Source: Cellulomonas persica (GTDB lineage: Bacteria; Actinomycetota; Actinomycetes; Actinomycetales; Cellulomonadaceae). From it: 64,000 bases of DNA. The DNA lies in contig NZ_BJUA01000006.1 of NCBI RefSeq assembly GCF_007989825.1, positions 183,254 through 247,253 on the forward strand, in the 5' to 3' direction. Positions 26,947-35,756 of this stretch are shown here, piece after piece; the first letter of the stretch is position 1, and each line of letters begins with the position of its first letter. The notes beneath the pieces are model-generated. The model had not been told where the DNA came from, did no database searches, and saw nothing but the letters and a program-made list of their open reading frames with translations. A program made the position numbers and the translations under genes.

Positions 26947-29622
26947 TCAGCCGGTGTTCTGGACGCCGGCGGCCACACCGTTGACGGTGAGCAGCAGCAG
27001 GCGGCGCAGGTCGTCGTCCCGCTCGGGCGCGTCGCCCGTGCGCAGACCGCGCAGCGCGCGCAGCTGCAGCAGCGACAGCGCGTCGACGTACGGGCTGCGG
27101 AGCTGGACGGCACGGCCCAGGATGCGGCGCCGCGACAGCACCGCGTCGGAGTCCGTGATCGCGAGCACCCAGCGACGCGTGCGCGCCATCTCGTCGAGCA
27201 CGAGCTGCGCGAAGTCCTCACGGTCGCCGAGCGCGAGGTAGCGCGCCGCGATCCGCTCGTCGGTCTTGGCCAGCGACATCTCGACGTTGTCGATGATCGT
27301 CGCGAACAGCGGCCAGTGCTGGTACGCCGAGCGCAGCTCGTCGAGGTCGGCGACCGTCTCCAGCGCGGTGCCCAGGCCGTACCAGCCGGCGAGGTTGATG
27401 CGGGCCTGCGACCAGGAGAACACCCACGGGATGGCGCGCAGGTCGTCGAGGCTCGAGACCGACAGGCCGCGGCGCGCGGGGCGCGAGCCGATCGGCAGCA
27501 GGCCGATCTCCTCGAGCGGCGTGACCTCGGCGAACCACTGAGGGAAGCCCTCGGCGCGGACGAGCTCGTGGAAGTGCGTGCGCGAGGCCTCGTCGAGCCG
27601 GGACGCGAGCGGCTGGAACCGCTCGGCCGCCTCCGCGTTGTGCCGCTCGACGCTCGGGGCACCCGCGAGCAGCGTCGCGGCGACGACCTGCTCGATGTGC
27701 CGAGCCGCGATGTGCGGGTCGCCGTAGCGGGCGAAGATGACCTCGCCCTGCTCGGTGAGCTTGAACCGGCCGTCGACCGAGCCCGGGGGCTGCGCGAGGA
27801 GCGCGCGGTTGGCGGGACCACCGCCACGCCCGAGCGCGCCGCCACGGCCGTGGAACAGCGTCAGGACGATCTCGTTGTCGCGAGCCCACTGCGTGATGCG
27901 GCGCTGCGCGTCGTCGAGCGCGAGCGTCGCCGACAGCGGACCGACGTCCTTGGACGAGTCCGAGTAGCCGAGCATGACCTCGACGCGTCGGCCGTTCTCG
28001 GCCAGGCGCTTACGCACCTGCGGCAGCTCGAGCGCCGCCTGCAGGATGTCCACGCTCGCCTCGAGGTCCGCGAACGTCTCGAACAACGGGATCGCGTCGA
28101 TCACCGGCACGTTCTCGGCGCCGCCGTACGCCAGCTCGGCGAGCTCGTAGACCGCGGCCAGGTGCTCGGGTGCCTGCGTGAACGAGACGATGTAGCGGCG
28201 AGCGGCGTCCGGCCCGAACCGCTTCTGGATCGTGCCGACGGTGCGGAACGTGTCGAGCACCTCGACCGTGCGCGGCTCGAGCTCCCCGTCGATCCCGTTC
28301 GCGGCGATGTCGGCCAGCGCCGCCGCGTGCACCTGCGAGTGCTGACGGAGCTCGAGCTCGGCGAGGTGGAAGCCGAACGTCTGCACCTGCCACAGCAAGC
28401 GCTGCAGGTCGCCGTACGCCTGGCGGGTCGCGCCCGCGTCGACCAGGGAGCGCTGCACCACGAGCAGGTCCGCCTCGAGCTCCGCCGACGAGGCGTACGC
28501 GAGGTCCGCGTTGCGGCTGCGCGTCGCCGCGAGCCGCTCGACGACGAACAGCAGCTCGCGCCGGTGCGGCTCGTTGGGCGACTCGGCCGACACGCGCGAC
28601 GCGATGGGCTCGGACAGCGAGCGCTGCCGCTGCCACAGCGCGTTGAGCTCGGACGACGCGGGCGTTCCCCCGCCGTCGAGCGTCAGGCCGGCGGCGGTGC
28701 GCGCGGCCGACCTCTCGAGCTCGACGAGCGCCTGCTCCGAGGCGAGCTGCGCGGCCGAGCGCGTGATCTCGGCGGTGACGTTCGGGTTGCCGTCGCGGTC
28801 GCCACCGATCCACGAGCCGAGGCGCGCGAACGGCCGCACGACGGGCTGCTGCGTCCCGGCGTCGCCGTCGAGCAGCCAGTCGTCGAGCCGGCGGTAGACC
28901 GCGGGCAGCACGTCGGCGAGCGTGGACTCGAAGACCCCGAGGACCGTGCGGACCTCGTCGAGCACGCTGGGCTTGGCCTGCCGCAGCGGAGCGGTCCGCC
29001 ACAGCGTGTCGATCTCCGCCAGCAGGCGGCGGTCGTTCTCGGCGAGGGACATGCCGCCGGTGGTGCGCACGTCGCGCTCGGCGACGAGCTCCGCGATGCG
29101 ACGGATCGAGCGCGAGACGGCACGCCGACGCGCCTCGGTCGGGTGCGCCGTGAGCACGGGACGGAACTCGACCTCGCGCAGGCGGCGTCGCGCCTCGTCC
29201 TCGCCGACCTCGTCGGCGAGCTGCACGACGGCAGCCGGCAGGGAGTCGTCCGGCGTCAGCGCGTGCGGGTCCGTCTGCGCCTCGCGCTCACGCAGCACCC
29301 GGACGCGGTGGTACTCCTCGGCGGTGTTCGCGAGGTGGAAGTAGCACGTGAACGCGCGGGCGACCTGCTCCGCGCGGTCCAGCGTGAAGCCCGCGACGAG
29401 CTCCTCGGCGAGCGCCAGGGCGTCGCTCTCGGGCTCGTCGTGCGCGCGGATCGCGAGCTCACGCAGCCGCTCGACGTCCTCGAGCAGCTCGTCGCCGCCG
29501 GACTCACGCAGCACCCGCCCCAGGAACTCACCGAGCACCCGGACGTCGTTGCGGAGCGGTTCAGGGACCTCGTGGCGGGCGGAGCCGCGCCGGTTCTCGT
29601 GCGGAGCAGTTGGTGCTGTCAC
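26947..29622 (-). CDS. ppc: Phosphoenolpyruvate carboxylase
   Basis: 891 aa from the GTG at 29622. It makes oxaloacetate from PEP and bicarbonate (anaplerosis of the TCA cycle). Family signatures are complete: VLTAHPTEARRR with the catalytic His, SWIGGDRDGNPNV, GYSDSSKDVG, the loop FHGRGGALGRGGGP, and the conserved C-terminal NTG. The N-terminal 20 residues are a variable tail. TATGTT lies 6 nt before the GTG and no Shine-Dalgarno is seen, suggesting a leaderless message. Confidence 0.97.
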   Translation of the reverse strand: MTAPTAPHENRRGSARHEVPEPLRNDVRVLGEFLGRVLRESGGDELLEDVERLRELAIRAHDEPESDALALAEELVAGFTLDRAEQVARAFTCYFHLANTAEEYHRVRVLREREAQTDPHALTPDDSLPAAVVQLADEVGEDEARRRLREVEFRPVLTAHPTEARRRAVSRSIRRIAELVAERDVRTTGGMSLAENDRRLLAEIDTLWRTAPLRQAKPSVLDEVRTVLGVFESTLADVLPAVYRRLDDWLLDGDAGTQQPVVRPFARLGSWIGGDRDGNPNVTAEITRSAAQLASEQALVELERSAARTAAGLTLDGGGTPASSELNALWQRQRSLSEPIASRVSAESPNEPHRRELLFVVERLAATRSRNADLAYASSAELEADLLVVQRSLVDAGATRQAYGDLQRLLWQVQTFGFHLAELELRQHSQVHAAALADIAANGIDGELEPRTVEVLDTFRTVGTIQKRFGPDAARRYIVSFTQAPEHLAAVYELAELAYGGAENVPVIDAIPLFETFADLEASVDILQAALELPQVRKRLAENGRRVEVMLGYSDSSKDVGPLSATLALDDAQRRITQWARDNEIVLTLFHGRGGALGRGGGPANRALLAQPPGSVDGRFKLTEQGEVIFARYGDPHIAARHIEQVVAATLLAGAPSVERHNAEAAERFQPLASRLDEASRTHFHELVRAEGFPQWFAEVTPLEEIGLLPIGSRPARRGLSVSSLDDLRAIPWVFSWSQARINLAGWYGLGTALETVADLDELRSAYQHWPLFATIIDNVEMSLAKTDERIAARYLALGDREDFAQLVLDEMARTRRWVLAITDSDAVLSRRRILGRAVQLRSPYVDALSLLQLRALRGLRTGDAPERDDDLRRLLLLTVNGVAAGVQNTG

Positions 29623-29628
29623 GCGGAC

Positions 29629-29634
29629 AACATA
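29629..29634 (-). promoter_or_regulatory. -10 element, ppc (leaderless type)
   Basis: TATGTT on the reverse strand, exactly 6 nt before the GTG at 29622. The near-palindrome GGGTCTTTCGTCCC at 29641-29654 lies just upstream. Confidence 0.5.
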
Positions 29635-29748
29635 AGGCACGGGTCTTTCGTCCCGGGTTCTCGTTCCACCGCCTGGGCAGAACCGACCGTCGCGACGAAC
29701 GGAGGCACCGGGACGCCCGAGAGCGGCACCGCCCGGGTCCCGGCACGC

Positions 29749-29785
29749 CACGGGCCTGGCGCCGCGAGGCGACGCCAGGCCCGTG
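29749..29785 (-). terminator. Hairpin terminator after the secreted-protein gene
   Basis: A perfect 13-bp stem (29749-29761 with 29773-29785) with an 11-nt loop starts 12 nt after the stop of the gene at 29798. Confidence 0.8.
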
Positions 29786-29797
29786 TGCGGGAAGGGC

Positions 29798-30562
29798 TCA
29801 GTCCAGCGCGATCGAGGACGCCGATGCCGACGACGTGCGCACGATCTGCACCGACTTCGACTTGCTCGAGACGATGTAGTCCTGCTTCTCGATCTTGGCG
29901 TAGGTGTAGCCGAGGCCGAGCTTCGTCGTCGTCAGCTTGAAGTAGCCGGACGACTGCGCCTTGGCCGTGCCGATCAGCTTGTAGGTCTTGGACCCCTTCT
30001 TCTTGAAGTAGACCTTGATCGTCTTGCCCTTGGTGTCGACGCCCGGGCTCGCGTAGCCGGTCAGCGTCGCGCTGCCACCGATCGTGCCGTAGACGCTGGC
30101 GATCTCGACGGCCGGCTTGACGCGGATCGTCTGCGAGACGGTCGCCGACTTCGCGACGACCGAACCGCCGGTCTTGACCCGGACGGTGGCCTTCCAGATG
30201 CCCGCCTTGTGCAGCGTCGAGCAGACGAAGGACTTGACCTTGTTGGTGCCGTTCACGACCTTGGACTCGACCGTGTAGGAGTTGATCTTCTCCGTCGAGC
30301 GCGTCAGCGTGATGTCGGCGTAGTAGTCCTTGCTGCTGCTCAGACCGGACGCCGAGAAGCTCCAGTAGAGGTACTTGCAGGTGCTCGGCGACTTGCGCTG
30401 GTCGAACTTGTTGACCGTCACCGTGGCAGCGGCCGGCTGTGCCTCGGAAGCGACGGCCGGCGCCGCGACGGCGCTCGAGGCCGCGAGCGCGACTCCCGCC
30501 AGGACGGCGATCAGGCGCGCGCGCGTGGTGCTGCTCGCGGCGCTCTTGGTGTTCACGGTCAT
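29798..30562 (-). CDS. Secreted protein of unknown function, Lys/Ser/Thr-rich
   Basis: 254 aa from the ATG at 30562, preceded by GGGGAGAG. A clear Sec signal peptide (about 1-38; LIAVLAGVALAASSAVAAPAVASEA) precedes a mature chain with two beta-sandwich-like halves. The first half has two cysteines (STCKYLYW and SFVCSTL) that could form a disulfide. The second half, from about residue 145, reads like an Ig-like or bacterial surface repeat (IGGSATLTGYASPGVDTKGK, then VYFKKKGSKTYKLIGTAKA). Lysine, serine and tyrosine are far more frequent than in neighbouring proteins. I recognise no named family; a secreted or wall-associated role is inferred. Confidence 0.85.
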   Translation of the reverse strand: MTVNTKSAASSTTRARLIAVLAGVALAASSAVAAPAVASEAQPAAATVTVNKFDQRKSPSTCKYLYWSFSASGLSSSKDYYADITLTRSTEKINSYTVESKVVNGTNKVKSFVCSTLHKAGIWKATVRVKTGGSVVAKSATVSQTIRVKPAVEIASVYGTIGGSATLTGYASPGVDTKGKTIKVYFKKKGSKTYKLIGTAKAQSSGYFKLTTTKLGLGYTYAKIEKQDYIVSSKSKSVQIVRTSSASASSIALD

Positions 30563-30586
30563 GCTGTGCTCTCCCCTGTTTCGTGT

Positions 30587-30610
30587 GCGCACCCTGAAGG
30601 GTGGGTGCGC
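30587..30610 (-). promoter_or_regulatory. Hairpin in the leader of the secreted-protein gene
   Basis: GCGCACCC (30587-30594) pairs perfectly with GGGTGCGC (30603-30610) around an 8-nt loop, 25 nt before the ATG at 30562. Function unknown; it may protect the 5' end of the message. Confidence 0.4.
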
Positions 30611-30716
30611 GGGGAGGCTATCGGAGCGAAACCCGACATTGCCGACCATTCCGCGTGGTGTCACCCGAGTGCAGGGGGGTGTCGTGACGGCCTCATTCCT
30701 CCGGGTGAGCGCCTCG

Positions 30717-32636
30717 TCACTGCGGACGCCGCAGCCACCACCGGCTCTCGAGCGCCCACGAGCCCGCGCCGAGCCCCGTCAGCACGCCGAGCGAGATCGC
30801 GACCATGGTCGTGCCGGCCGTGACGACCGCGGTCAGGCCCTGGTCGGTCGACTCGCCCAGCACGGACGTGACTCCTACGAGCCCGAGCGCCCCGGGGACC
30901 AGGAGCCAGAACGCCGGAAGGATGCTCACCATCGCGGGCGGGCCGTCGGCGTACCGCGACACGACGAGCGCCACCGGGGTCATCGCCAGCGCACCGACGA
31001 ACGCGGAGACCTGCGTCCCGAGCAGCGCGCCGCCGACGAGCTGCCCGGCGTAGGCGACGACGAGCACGAGCAGGATCCAGGGCACGGCCCGCCGGTGCGC
31101 GCTGTGCCGGATCGTCGCCCCGACGCCGAAGATCCCGACCCCCAGCCACGCGCCCACCCAGCCGAGCGCCTGGCCGCCCCCCGCCGTCAGCGCGGAGGCG
31201 GGGATCCCGACGAGGTTCGCGCCCGCGACGATGCCCAGGGCGAGCAGCACGAGCATCATCACGCCCGCGGACAGCCGAGCCGCGCCCGCGATCATCTGCC
31301 GCGTCGCGAGGTCGATGACGCCCGTGGTGAGCTGCGCGCCGGGCAGGAACGTGATGAGCGGTGCGACCAGCGCGGGCAGCAGCGTCACGTCGAGCCCCGT
31401 GCGCGACAGGGAGAACACGGCCGTCGCGACGACGAACGACGCCACCAGCACGACGATCGCCTGGTACGGCACGGCCCAGCGCGCGGTGGCCTTCTCGAAG
31501 GTCACCACGACCGCCCCCAGCACGGCCGCGAGCGCGACGTCGGTCAGCGAGCCGCCGAGCACCAGCGCGAGCCCCACCGCGGAGATCACGTACCCGAGCG
31601 CCTGCTGCCAGACGGCGTACGGCGACGAGCGCGCCACCGCGTCGGCGACGCGCCGCAGCCCCTCGGCCGGTTCGAGCGTGCCCGCACGCGCCAGGTCGGC
31701 GACCTCGAGCACGTCCTGCACCTGGTCGAGCCGCAGCGACCGGTAGCCCGCGCTGACGGCGACCGTGCGCACCTCGTGCGCGCGGGGCGTCGAGAGCAGC
31801 AGCGCGGTCGGGAGCGCGACGACCTCGACGTCCGGGATGCCGTTCGCGCGGGCGATGTGCTCGAGCGCGTCCTGCACCTGCACGACGGGGGCGGTCGTGT
31901 CGATCATCGCCTCGCCGAGCTGCAGGCAGAACCGGATGGTGTCGTCGACCGACGCCGGCTCCTCGCGCGGGCCCTGGACCGCCTCGGAGCGCCCGGTCGA
32001 GCCCAGGCCCGCGAGCACCTCGGCGACGACCAGGCCGCCGGTCTCCGCGCGCGTCCGCTCGCCGTCCCGGTCCGCCGGACCTGCCGAGCCGGCGCGGCTC
32101 CGAGCGCGAGCCGCCGCGACCGCGACGGGCGTCCGGCGCACCGTGGTGGAGACGTCGGCGCCGGAGGTCGGCCCGGCTCCCGTGGCGGCGGGCGCATCCT
32201 CGTCGAGCCCGGCCCCGGCCGCGGCGCTCGCGCGGGCCCGCCGCACCACCAGCGTGATCACCGCGGTCGCGGTGAGCAGCACGACGAGCGCGAGGGCGAT
32301 CACGCCGACAGGGACCTCGCTCGTCGTCACGGTCGGGGGTGTGGACCAGACCGGCGCGACCGTCGTCGACGTCGGCGCGGGCGTGGGCGACGAGCCGGTG
32401 GGCGAGGTCGTGGGCGCGGGCGTGGTCGCGTCCGGCGTCGGCTCCGGCGTCGCGCTCGGGACGACCTCGGCCGGCTCGCTCGTCGCCGTCGTGGGCCCGG
32501 GCGACGCCGGCGCCTGCGGGGTGGGCCCGACCGTCACCTCGGGCGTCGTGGCGGAGGTCGGCGCCGGGGCTGCGGGCTGGTCGTCCACGGGCGCACCCGT
32601 GACGAGGTCGTCGTCGAGGGCCGTCCGGCCGGCCAT
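30717..32636 (-). CDS. ThrE-family threonine/serine exporter
   Basis: 639 aa from the ATG at 32636. The first 85 residues are acidic then Pro/Thr/Ala-rich, followed by a single helix (VGVIALALVVLLTATAVITLVV) and a basic linker. The ThrE (DUF1212) domain begins around residue 215 (FCLQLGEAMIDTTAPVVQVQDAL) with the cytoplasmic part IPDVEVVALPTALLLS. About ten membrane helices in two bundles follow, as in the fused ThrE of Corynebacterium, which exports threonine and serine. The extra N-terminal helix and Pro-rich part are also known in actinobacterial homologues. It lies 5 nt downstream of the DUF488 gene and may share its transcript. Confidence 0.88.
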   Translation of the reverse strand: MAGRTALDDDLVTGAPVDDQPAAPAPTSATTPEVTVGPTPQAPASPGPTTATSEPAEVVPSATPEPTPDATTPAPTTSPTGSSPTPAPTSTTVAPVWSTPPTVTTSEVPVGVIALALVVLLTATAVITLVVRRARASAAAGAGLDEDAPAATGAGPTSGADVSTTVRRTPVAVAAARARSRAGSAGPADRDGERTRAETGGLVVAEVLAGLGSTGRSEAVQGPREEPASVDDTIRFCLQLGEAMIDTTAPVVQVQDALEHIARANGIPDVEVVALPTALLLSTPRAHEVRTVAVSAGYRSLRLDQVQDVLEVADLARAGTLEPAEGLRRVADAVARSSPYAVWQQALGYVISAVGLALVLGGSLTDVALAAVLGAVVVTFEKATARWAVPYQAIVVLVASFVVATAVFSLSRTGLDVTLLPALVAPLITFLPGAQLTTGVIDLATRQMIAGAARLSAGVMMLVLLALGIVAGANLVGIPASALTAGGGQALGWVGAWLGVGIFGVGATIRHSAHRRAVPWILLVLVVAYAGQLVGGALLGTQVSAFVGALAMTPVALVVSRYADGPPAMVSILPAFWLLVPGALGLVGVTSVLGESTDQGLTAVVTAGTTMVAISLGVLTGLGAGSWALESRWWLRRPQ

Positions 32637-32641
32637 CGGCG

Positions 32642-33010
32642 TCAGCGCGCCCGCTCGTCGTCGGGCAGCCGCGCGAGCAGGTCGGCCAGCACCGTGAGGT
32701 GGCTCAGCTCGACCTCGCGCGTGGCCGTGAGCAGCGTGGTGGGCTCGAGCCGGACGAGCGCGGCGAGGCGCGCGAACCCGTCCGCCGCGGGCTCCTGCGC
32801 GAGCTCGGCCTCGTACCGGCGCGCGAACTCGTCGTACGCCTCGGCGCGGTGCCCGTACCAGTGCCGCAGCTCGGTGCTCGGCGCCACCTCGGGCATCCAC
32901 TCGTCGATCCGCGGGTCGTCCTTGCGGAACCCGCGCGGCCACAGCCGGTCGACGAGCACACGACGGCTCGCGTCGCTGACCTCGTCGTACACCCTGCCGA
33001 CCGCCACCAT
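32642..33010 (-). CDS. DUF488 family protein
   Basis: 122 aa from the ATG at 33010. It has the DUF488 hallmarks RRVLVDRLWPRGFRKDD near the N-terminus and WMPEVAPSTELRHWYGH in the middle, and ends in TLLTATREVELSHLTVLADLL. The function of this small family is not established. The start is 6 nt after CATGAT. It is divergent from the APC permease gene and directly upstream of the ThrE-like gene. Confidence 0.9.
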   Translation of the reverse strand: MVAVGRVYDEVSDASRRVLVDRLWPRGFRKDDPRIDEWMPEVAPSTELRHWYGHRAEAYDEFARRYEAELAQEPAADGFARLAALVRLEPTTLLTATREVELSHLTVLADLLARLPDDERAR

Positions 33011-33016
33011 GCGCCC

Positions 33017-33022
33017 ATCATG
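33017..33022 (-). promoter_or_regulatory. -10 element, DUF488 gene (leaderless type)
   Basis: CATGAT on the reverse strand, exactly 6 nt before the ATG at 33010. Confidence 0.5.
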
Positions 33023-33097
33023 CTCCGCCGACGGCCGTTCGACCCGGCGAGCCGCGACCGCCGCACCGCTCGCCGTGCGGGCTCGCGAACCGGCCCG

Positions 33098-33103
33098 CAC
33101 ACT
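33098..33103 (+). promoter_or_regulatory. Weak -10 element, APC permease (leaderless type)
   Basis: CACACT, exactly 6 nt before the ATG at 33110. The hexamer is poor but the spacing matches the other cases in the window. Confidence 0.3.
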
Positions 33104-33109
33104 CTGACG

Positions 33110-34483
33110 ATGACCGCCGCACCGACCACGACCGACCGCCCGACGCGCCTGGCCCGCAACGTCACCGGCCCGCTGCTGTTCCTGTTCATGCTCGGAGACG
33201 TGCTGGGTGCGGGCGTCTACGCGCTCGTCGGCGAGCTGTCCGGCGAGGCCGGCGGCATGATCTGGCTGCCGCTGCTCGTCGCGCTCGGCATGGCGCTGCT
33301 GACCGCGGCGTCCTATGCCGAGCTGGTCACCAAGTACCCCCAGGCCGGCGGCTCCGCGGTCTACGCGCAGCGCGCGTTCGGCCGCCCGCTCGTGTCGTTC
33401 CTCGTCGGCTTCTGCATGCTCGCGGCGGGCGTGACCTCGGCCGCGGGGCTGTCGCTCGCGTTCGCGGGCGACTACCTGGGCACGTTCCTCGACGTGCCCG
33501 CGGTCCCCACCGCGATCGTGTTCCTCGCGCTCGTCGCCGCGCTCAACCTGCGCGGCATCAAGGAGTCGCTGCGCGCCAACGTCGTGATGACGGCGGTCGA
33601 GCTCAGCGGGCTCGTGCTCGTCGTCGTGCTGGGTGCGATCGTGCTCGGCCGCGGCGACGGCGACGTCACGCGCCTGAGCGAGCTGCCCGCCGAGACCGGG
33701 GTCGCGGCGGCGACGCTCGGCGGCGCGCTGATCGCGTTCTACTCGTTCGTCGGCTTCGAGACCTCGGCCAACATCGCCGAGGAGGTGCGCGACGTGCGCC
33801 GGGTCTACCCGCGCGCCCTGTTCGGGGCGATCGCCACGGCCGGGCTCGTGTACCTCCTCGTCGCGCTCGTCGCCCCCGCGGTCGTCCCGCTCGAGGACCT
33901 GCAGGCCTCGAGCGGTCCGCTGCTCGAGGTCGTGAAGGTCGCCGGCGGCGTGCCGCTCGAGCTGTTCTCCGTGGTCGCGCTCGTCGCCGTCGCGAACGGC
34001 GCGCTGCTCACGATGGTCATGGCGAGCCGCCTCACCTACGGCATGGCCGAGGAACGGCTCCTGCCGTCGGTGTTCGGTCGGGTCCTGCCGGGCCGTCGCA
34101 CGCCGGTGGTCGCGATCGTCGCGACCACCGCGGTCGCGATGGCGCTCACGCTGACCGGGTCGCTCGCCGACCTGGCCTCGACCGTGGTGCTCCTGCTGCT
34201 GTTCGTCTTCCTCAGCACCAACGTGGCCGTCCTGGTCCTGCGGCGCGACCGCGTCGAGCACTCCCACTTCCGCGCCTGGACGCCCCTGCCGGTCCTCGCC
34301 GTCGGGACGTGCCTGCTGCTGCTGACCCAGCAGGAGGCCAAGCACTGGCTCCTGGCCGGGATCCTCCTCGCCCTCGGCGCGGTGCTGTACGTCGCGACCC
34401 GGCACCGCGACCACGCGAGCACCGACCGCGCCGAGGACGACGAGCGCGAGCACGAGGCCACGGAGGCGACGGAGGGTCGATGA
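33110..34483 (+). CDS. APC-superfamily amino acid permease
   Basis: 457 aa from the ATG at 33110. About twelve hydrophobic helices; the first contains GDVLGAGVYALVG, the unwound substrate-binding GxG segment of APC transporters, and the later FYSFVGFETSANIAEEV is the matching helix 6 motif. The protein ends in an acidic cytoplasmic tail. It is likely an amino acid uptake or exchange carrier in the cytoplasmic membrane; the substrate is unknown. It is transcribed divergently from the DUF488/ThrE pair. Confidence 0.92.
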   Translation: MTAAPTTTDRPTRLARNVTGPLLFLFMLGDVLGAGVYALVGELSGEAGGMIWLPLLVALGMALLTAASYAELVTKYPQAGGSAVYAQRAFGRPLVSFLVGFCMLAAGVTSAAGLSLAFAGDYLGTFLDVPAVPTAIVFLALVAALNLRGIKESLRANVVMTAVELSGLVLVVVLGAIVLGRGDGDVTRLSELPAETGVAAATLGGALIAFYSFVGFETSANIAEEVRDVRRVYPRALFGAIATAGLVYLLVALVAPAVVPLEDLQASSGPLLEVVKVAGGVPLELFSVVALVAVANGALLTMVMASRLTYGMAEERLLPSVFGRVLPGRRTPVVAIVATTAVAMALTLTGSLADLASTVVLLLLFVFLSTNVAVLVLRRDRVEHSHFRAWTPLPVLAVGTCLLLLTQQEAKHWLLAGILLALGAVLYVATRHRDHASTDRAEDDEREHEATEATEGR

Positions 34484-34532
34484 GCCGCTCTGGCTGATCC
34501 TCGTCGGCCATGCGGAGACGTGCGACGCACGC

Positions 34533-34560
34533 TCGACATCGCGGACGTCAGACATATGAT
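34533..34560 (+). promoter_or_regulatory. Promoter of the HSL-type hydrolase gene, with operator-like palindrome
   Basis: TCGACA (34533-34538) and TATGAT (34555-34560), spaced 16 nt. The -10 is 7 nt before the ATG at 34568. The inverted repeat GACAT-ATG-ATGTC (34551-34563) overlaps the -10. Confidence 0.6.
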
Positions 34561-34567
34561 GTCCGTC

Positions 34568-35644
34568 ATGTCGAGGGCGGACGTCATCGAGCGGGCGGGT
34601 CTCGCCGCGGCGGCCGCGGCTGCGCTCGCGCTCGCCGTCCCGACGGTGCGCGCGCTGCGACGGCACGCCGACGCCGTGCGTCGCGTCGCGCCTGAGCTCC
34701 GTTCGACGGCACTGCTGCGGCCCAGCACCGTGTCCAACCGCGCTCTGCTGGCGCATCGTCGCCACCGCCGGCCCGCCACCGCAGCCCTGCCGCCAGGCGT
34801 CCAGCGCCACGGCGTCCGGCTCGCGCGGGCGGGAGGACCCGAGCTCGAGCTCGACCTGTACTCGCCGACGACCAGGCCGGCGCCGACCGGCGCGCTCGTC
34901 TGGATGCACGGCGGTGGCCTGGTCATGGGGACCACGCGTCACGCCGACGCGTGGTGCGCGCGCGTCGCCGACGAGCTCGGCGTGCTCGTCGTGAGCGTCG
35001 GCTACCGCCTCGCCCCCGACCACCCCTACCCCGCCGCGATCGACGACTGCCACGACGCCCTCACCTGGGTGCACCGCGAGGCGAGTGGGCTCGGCGTCGA
35101 CACCGCGCGCGTCGCGATCGGCGGCGACAGCGCGGGCGGCGGTCTGGCCGCGAGCCTCGCCCAGCGCGCCCACGACACCGGCCTGCCCGTGCGCCTCCAG
35201 GTCCTCGTGTACCCGATGCTCGACGACCGGACGGTCACGCGCGTGCGCGCGGAGCGGACCTGGGCCGTGCTGTGGACGCCTCCCTCGAACCGGTTCGGCT
35301 GGTCGTCGTACCTCGGCCACGCACCCGGCGAGGACGAGACGCGCCCGTACGCCGTGCCCGCCCGGCGCCCCGACCTGGCCGGGCTCGCACCCGCGTGGAT
35401 CGGCGTCGGCAGCCTCGACCTGTTCCACGACGAGGACGTCGCGTACGCCGAACGGCTGCGTGCCGCGGGCGTTCCGGTCGACCTGCACGTGGTGCCCGGG
35501 ATGTACCACGCGGCCGATGACGTCGTCCCCGACGCCCCGCAGTCGGTCCGGCTGCGCGGCTCGGCGCTGGCCGCGCTCGCCGACGCCCTGCGCGACCCCG
35601 CGCCGGGGCCCACGGACGACCGGGCGTCGGTCAGCGAGCAGTAG
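34568..35644 (+). CDS. Alpha/beta hydrolase, hormone-sensitive-lipase family
   Basis: 358 aa from the ATG at 34568; ATGs at 34556 and 34559 lie within the promoter. An N-terminal Ala/Leu helix (about residues 8-25) may be a signal or membrane anchor. The fold has the HSL-family oxyanion motif WMHGGGL, the nucleophile elbow GGDSAGGG, the acid region GSLDLFHDEDVAYAERL and the late His in PGMYHAADD. It is an esterase or lipase acting on a short acyl or related ester; the substrate is unknown. It is transcribed alone. Confidence 0.93.
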   Translation: MSRADVIERAGLAAAAAAALALAVPTVRALRRHADAVRRVAPELRSTALLRPSTVSNRALLAHRRHRRPATAALPPGVQRHGVRLARAGGPELELDLYSPTTRPAPTGALVWMHGGGLVMGTTRHADAWCARVADELGVLVVSVGYRLAPDHPYPAAIDDCHDALTWVHREASGLGVDTARVAIGGDSAGGGLAASLAQRAHDTGLPVRLQVLVYPMLDDRTVTRVRAERTWAVLWTPPSNRFGWSSYLGHAPGEDETRPYAVPARRPDLAGLAPAWIGVGSLDLFHDEDVAYAERLRAAGVPVDLHVVPGMYHAADDVVPDAPQSVRLRGSALAALADALRDPAPGPTDDRASVSEQ

Positions 35645-35756
35645 CGACGCGTCGTCGAGCCGAGCACGTCGACCGGCGCACGGCGACGCGCAGCGCACCG
35701 TCCAGCTCCATCACGGTCGTCGTGCCGTCGGACGACGCCGTGACGTCCCCCACCGG

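Noticed and set aside
26935..29940. Open plus-strand frame of 1001 codons, antisense to ppc
   Set aside because: Shadow of ppc; composition is Arg/Leu/Val-rich and featureless.
35645..35756. Short reverse-strand frame (MELDGALRVAVRRS...) between the HSL hydrolase and the alcohol dehydrogenase
   Set aside because: About 26 codons with no ribosome-binding site; the convergent intergenic space is too short and composition is not protein-like.
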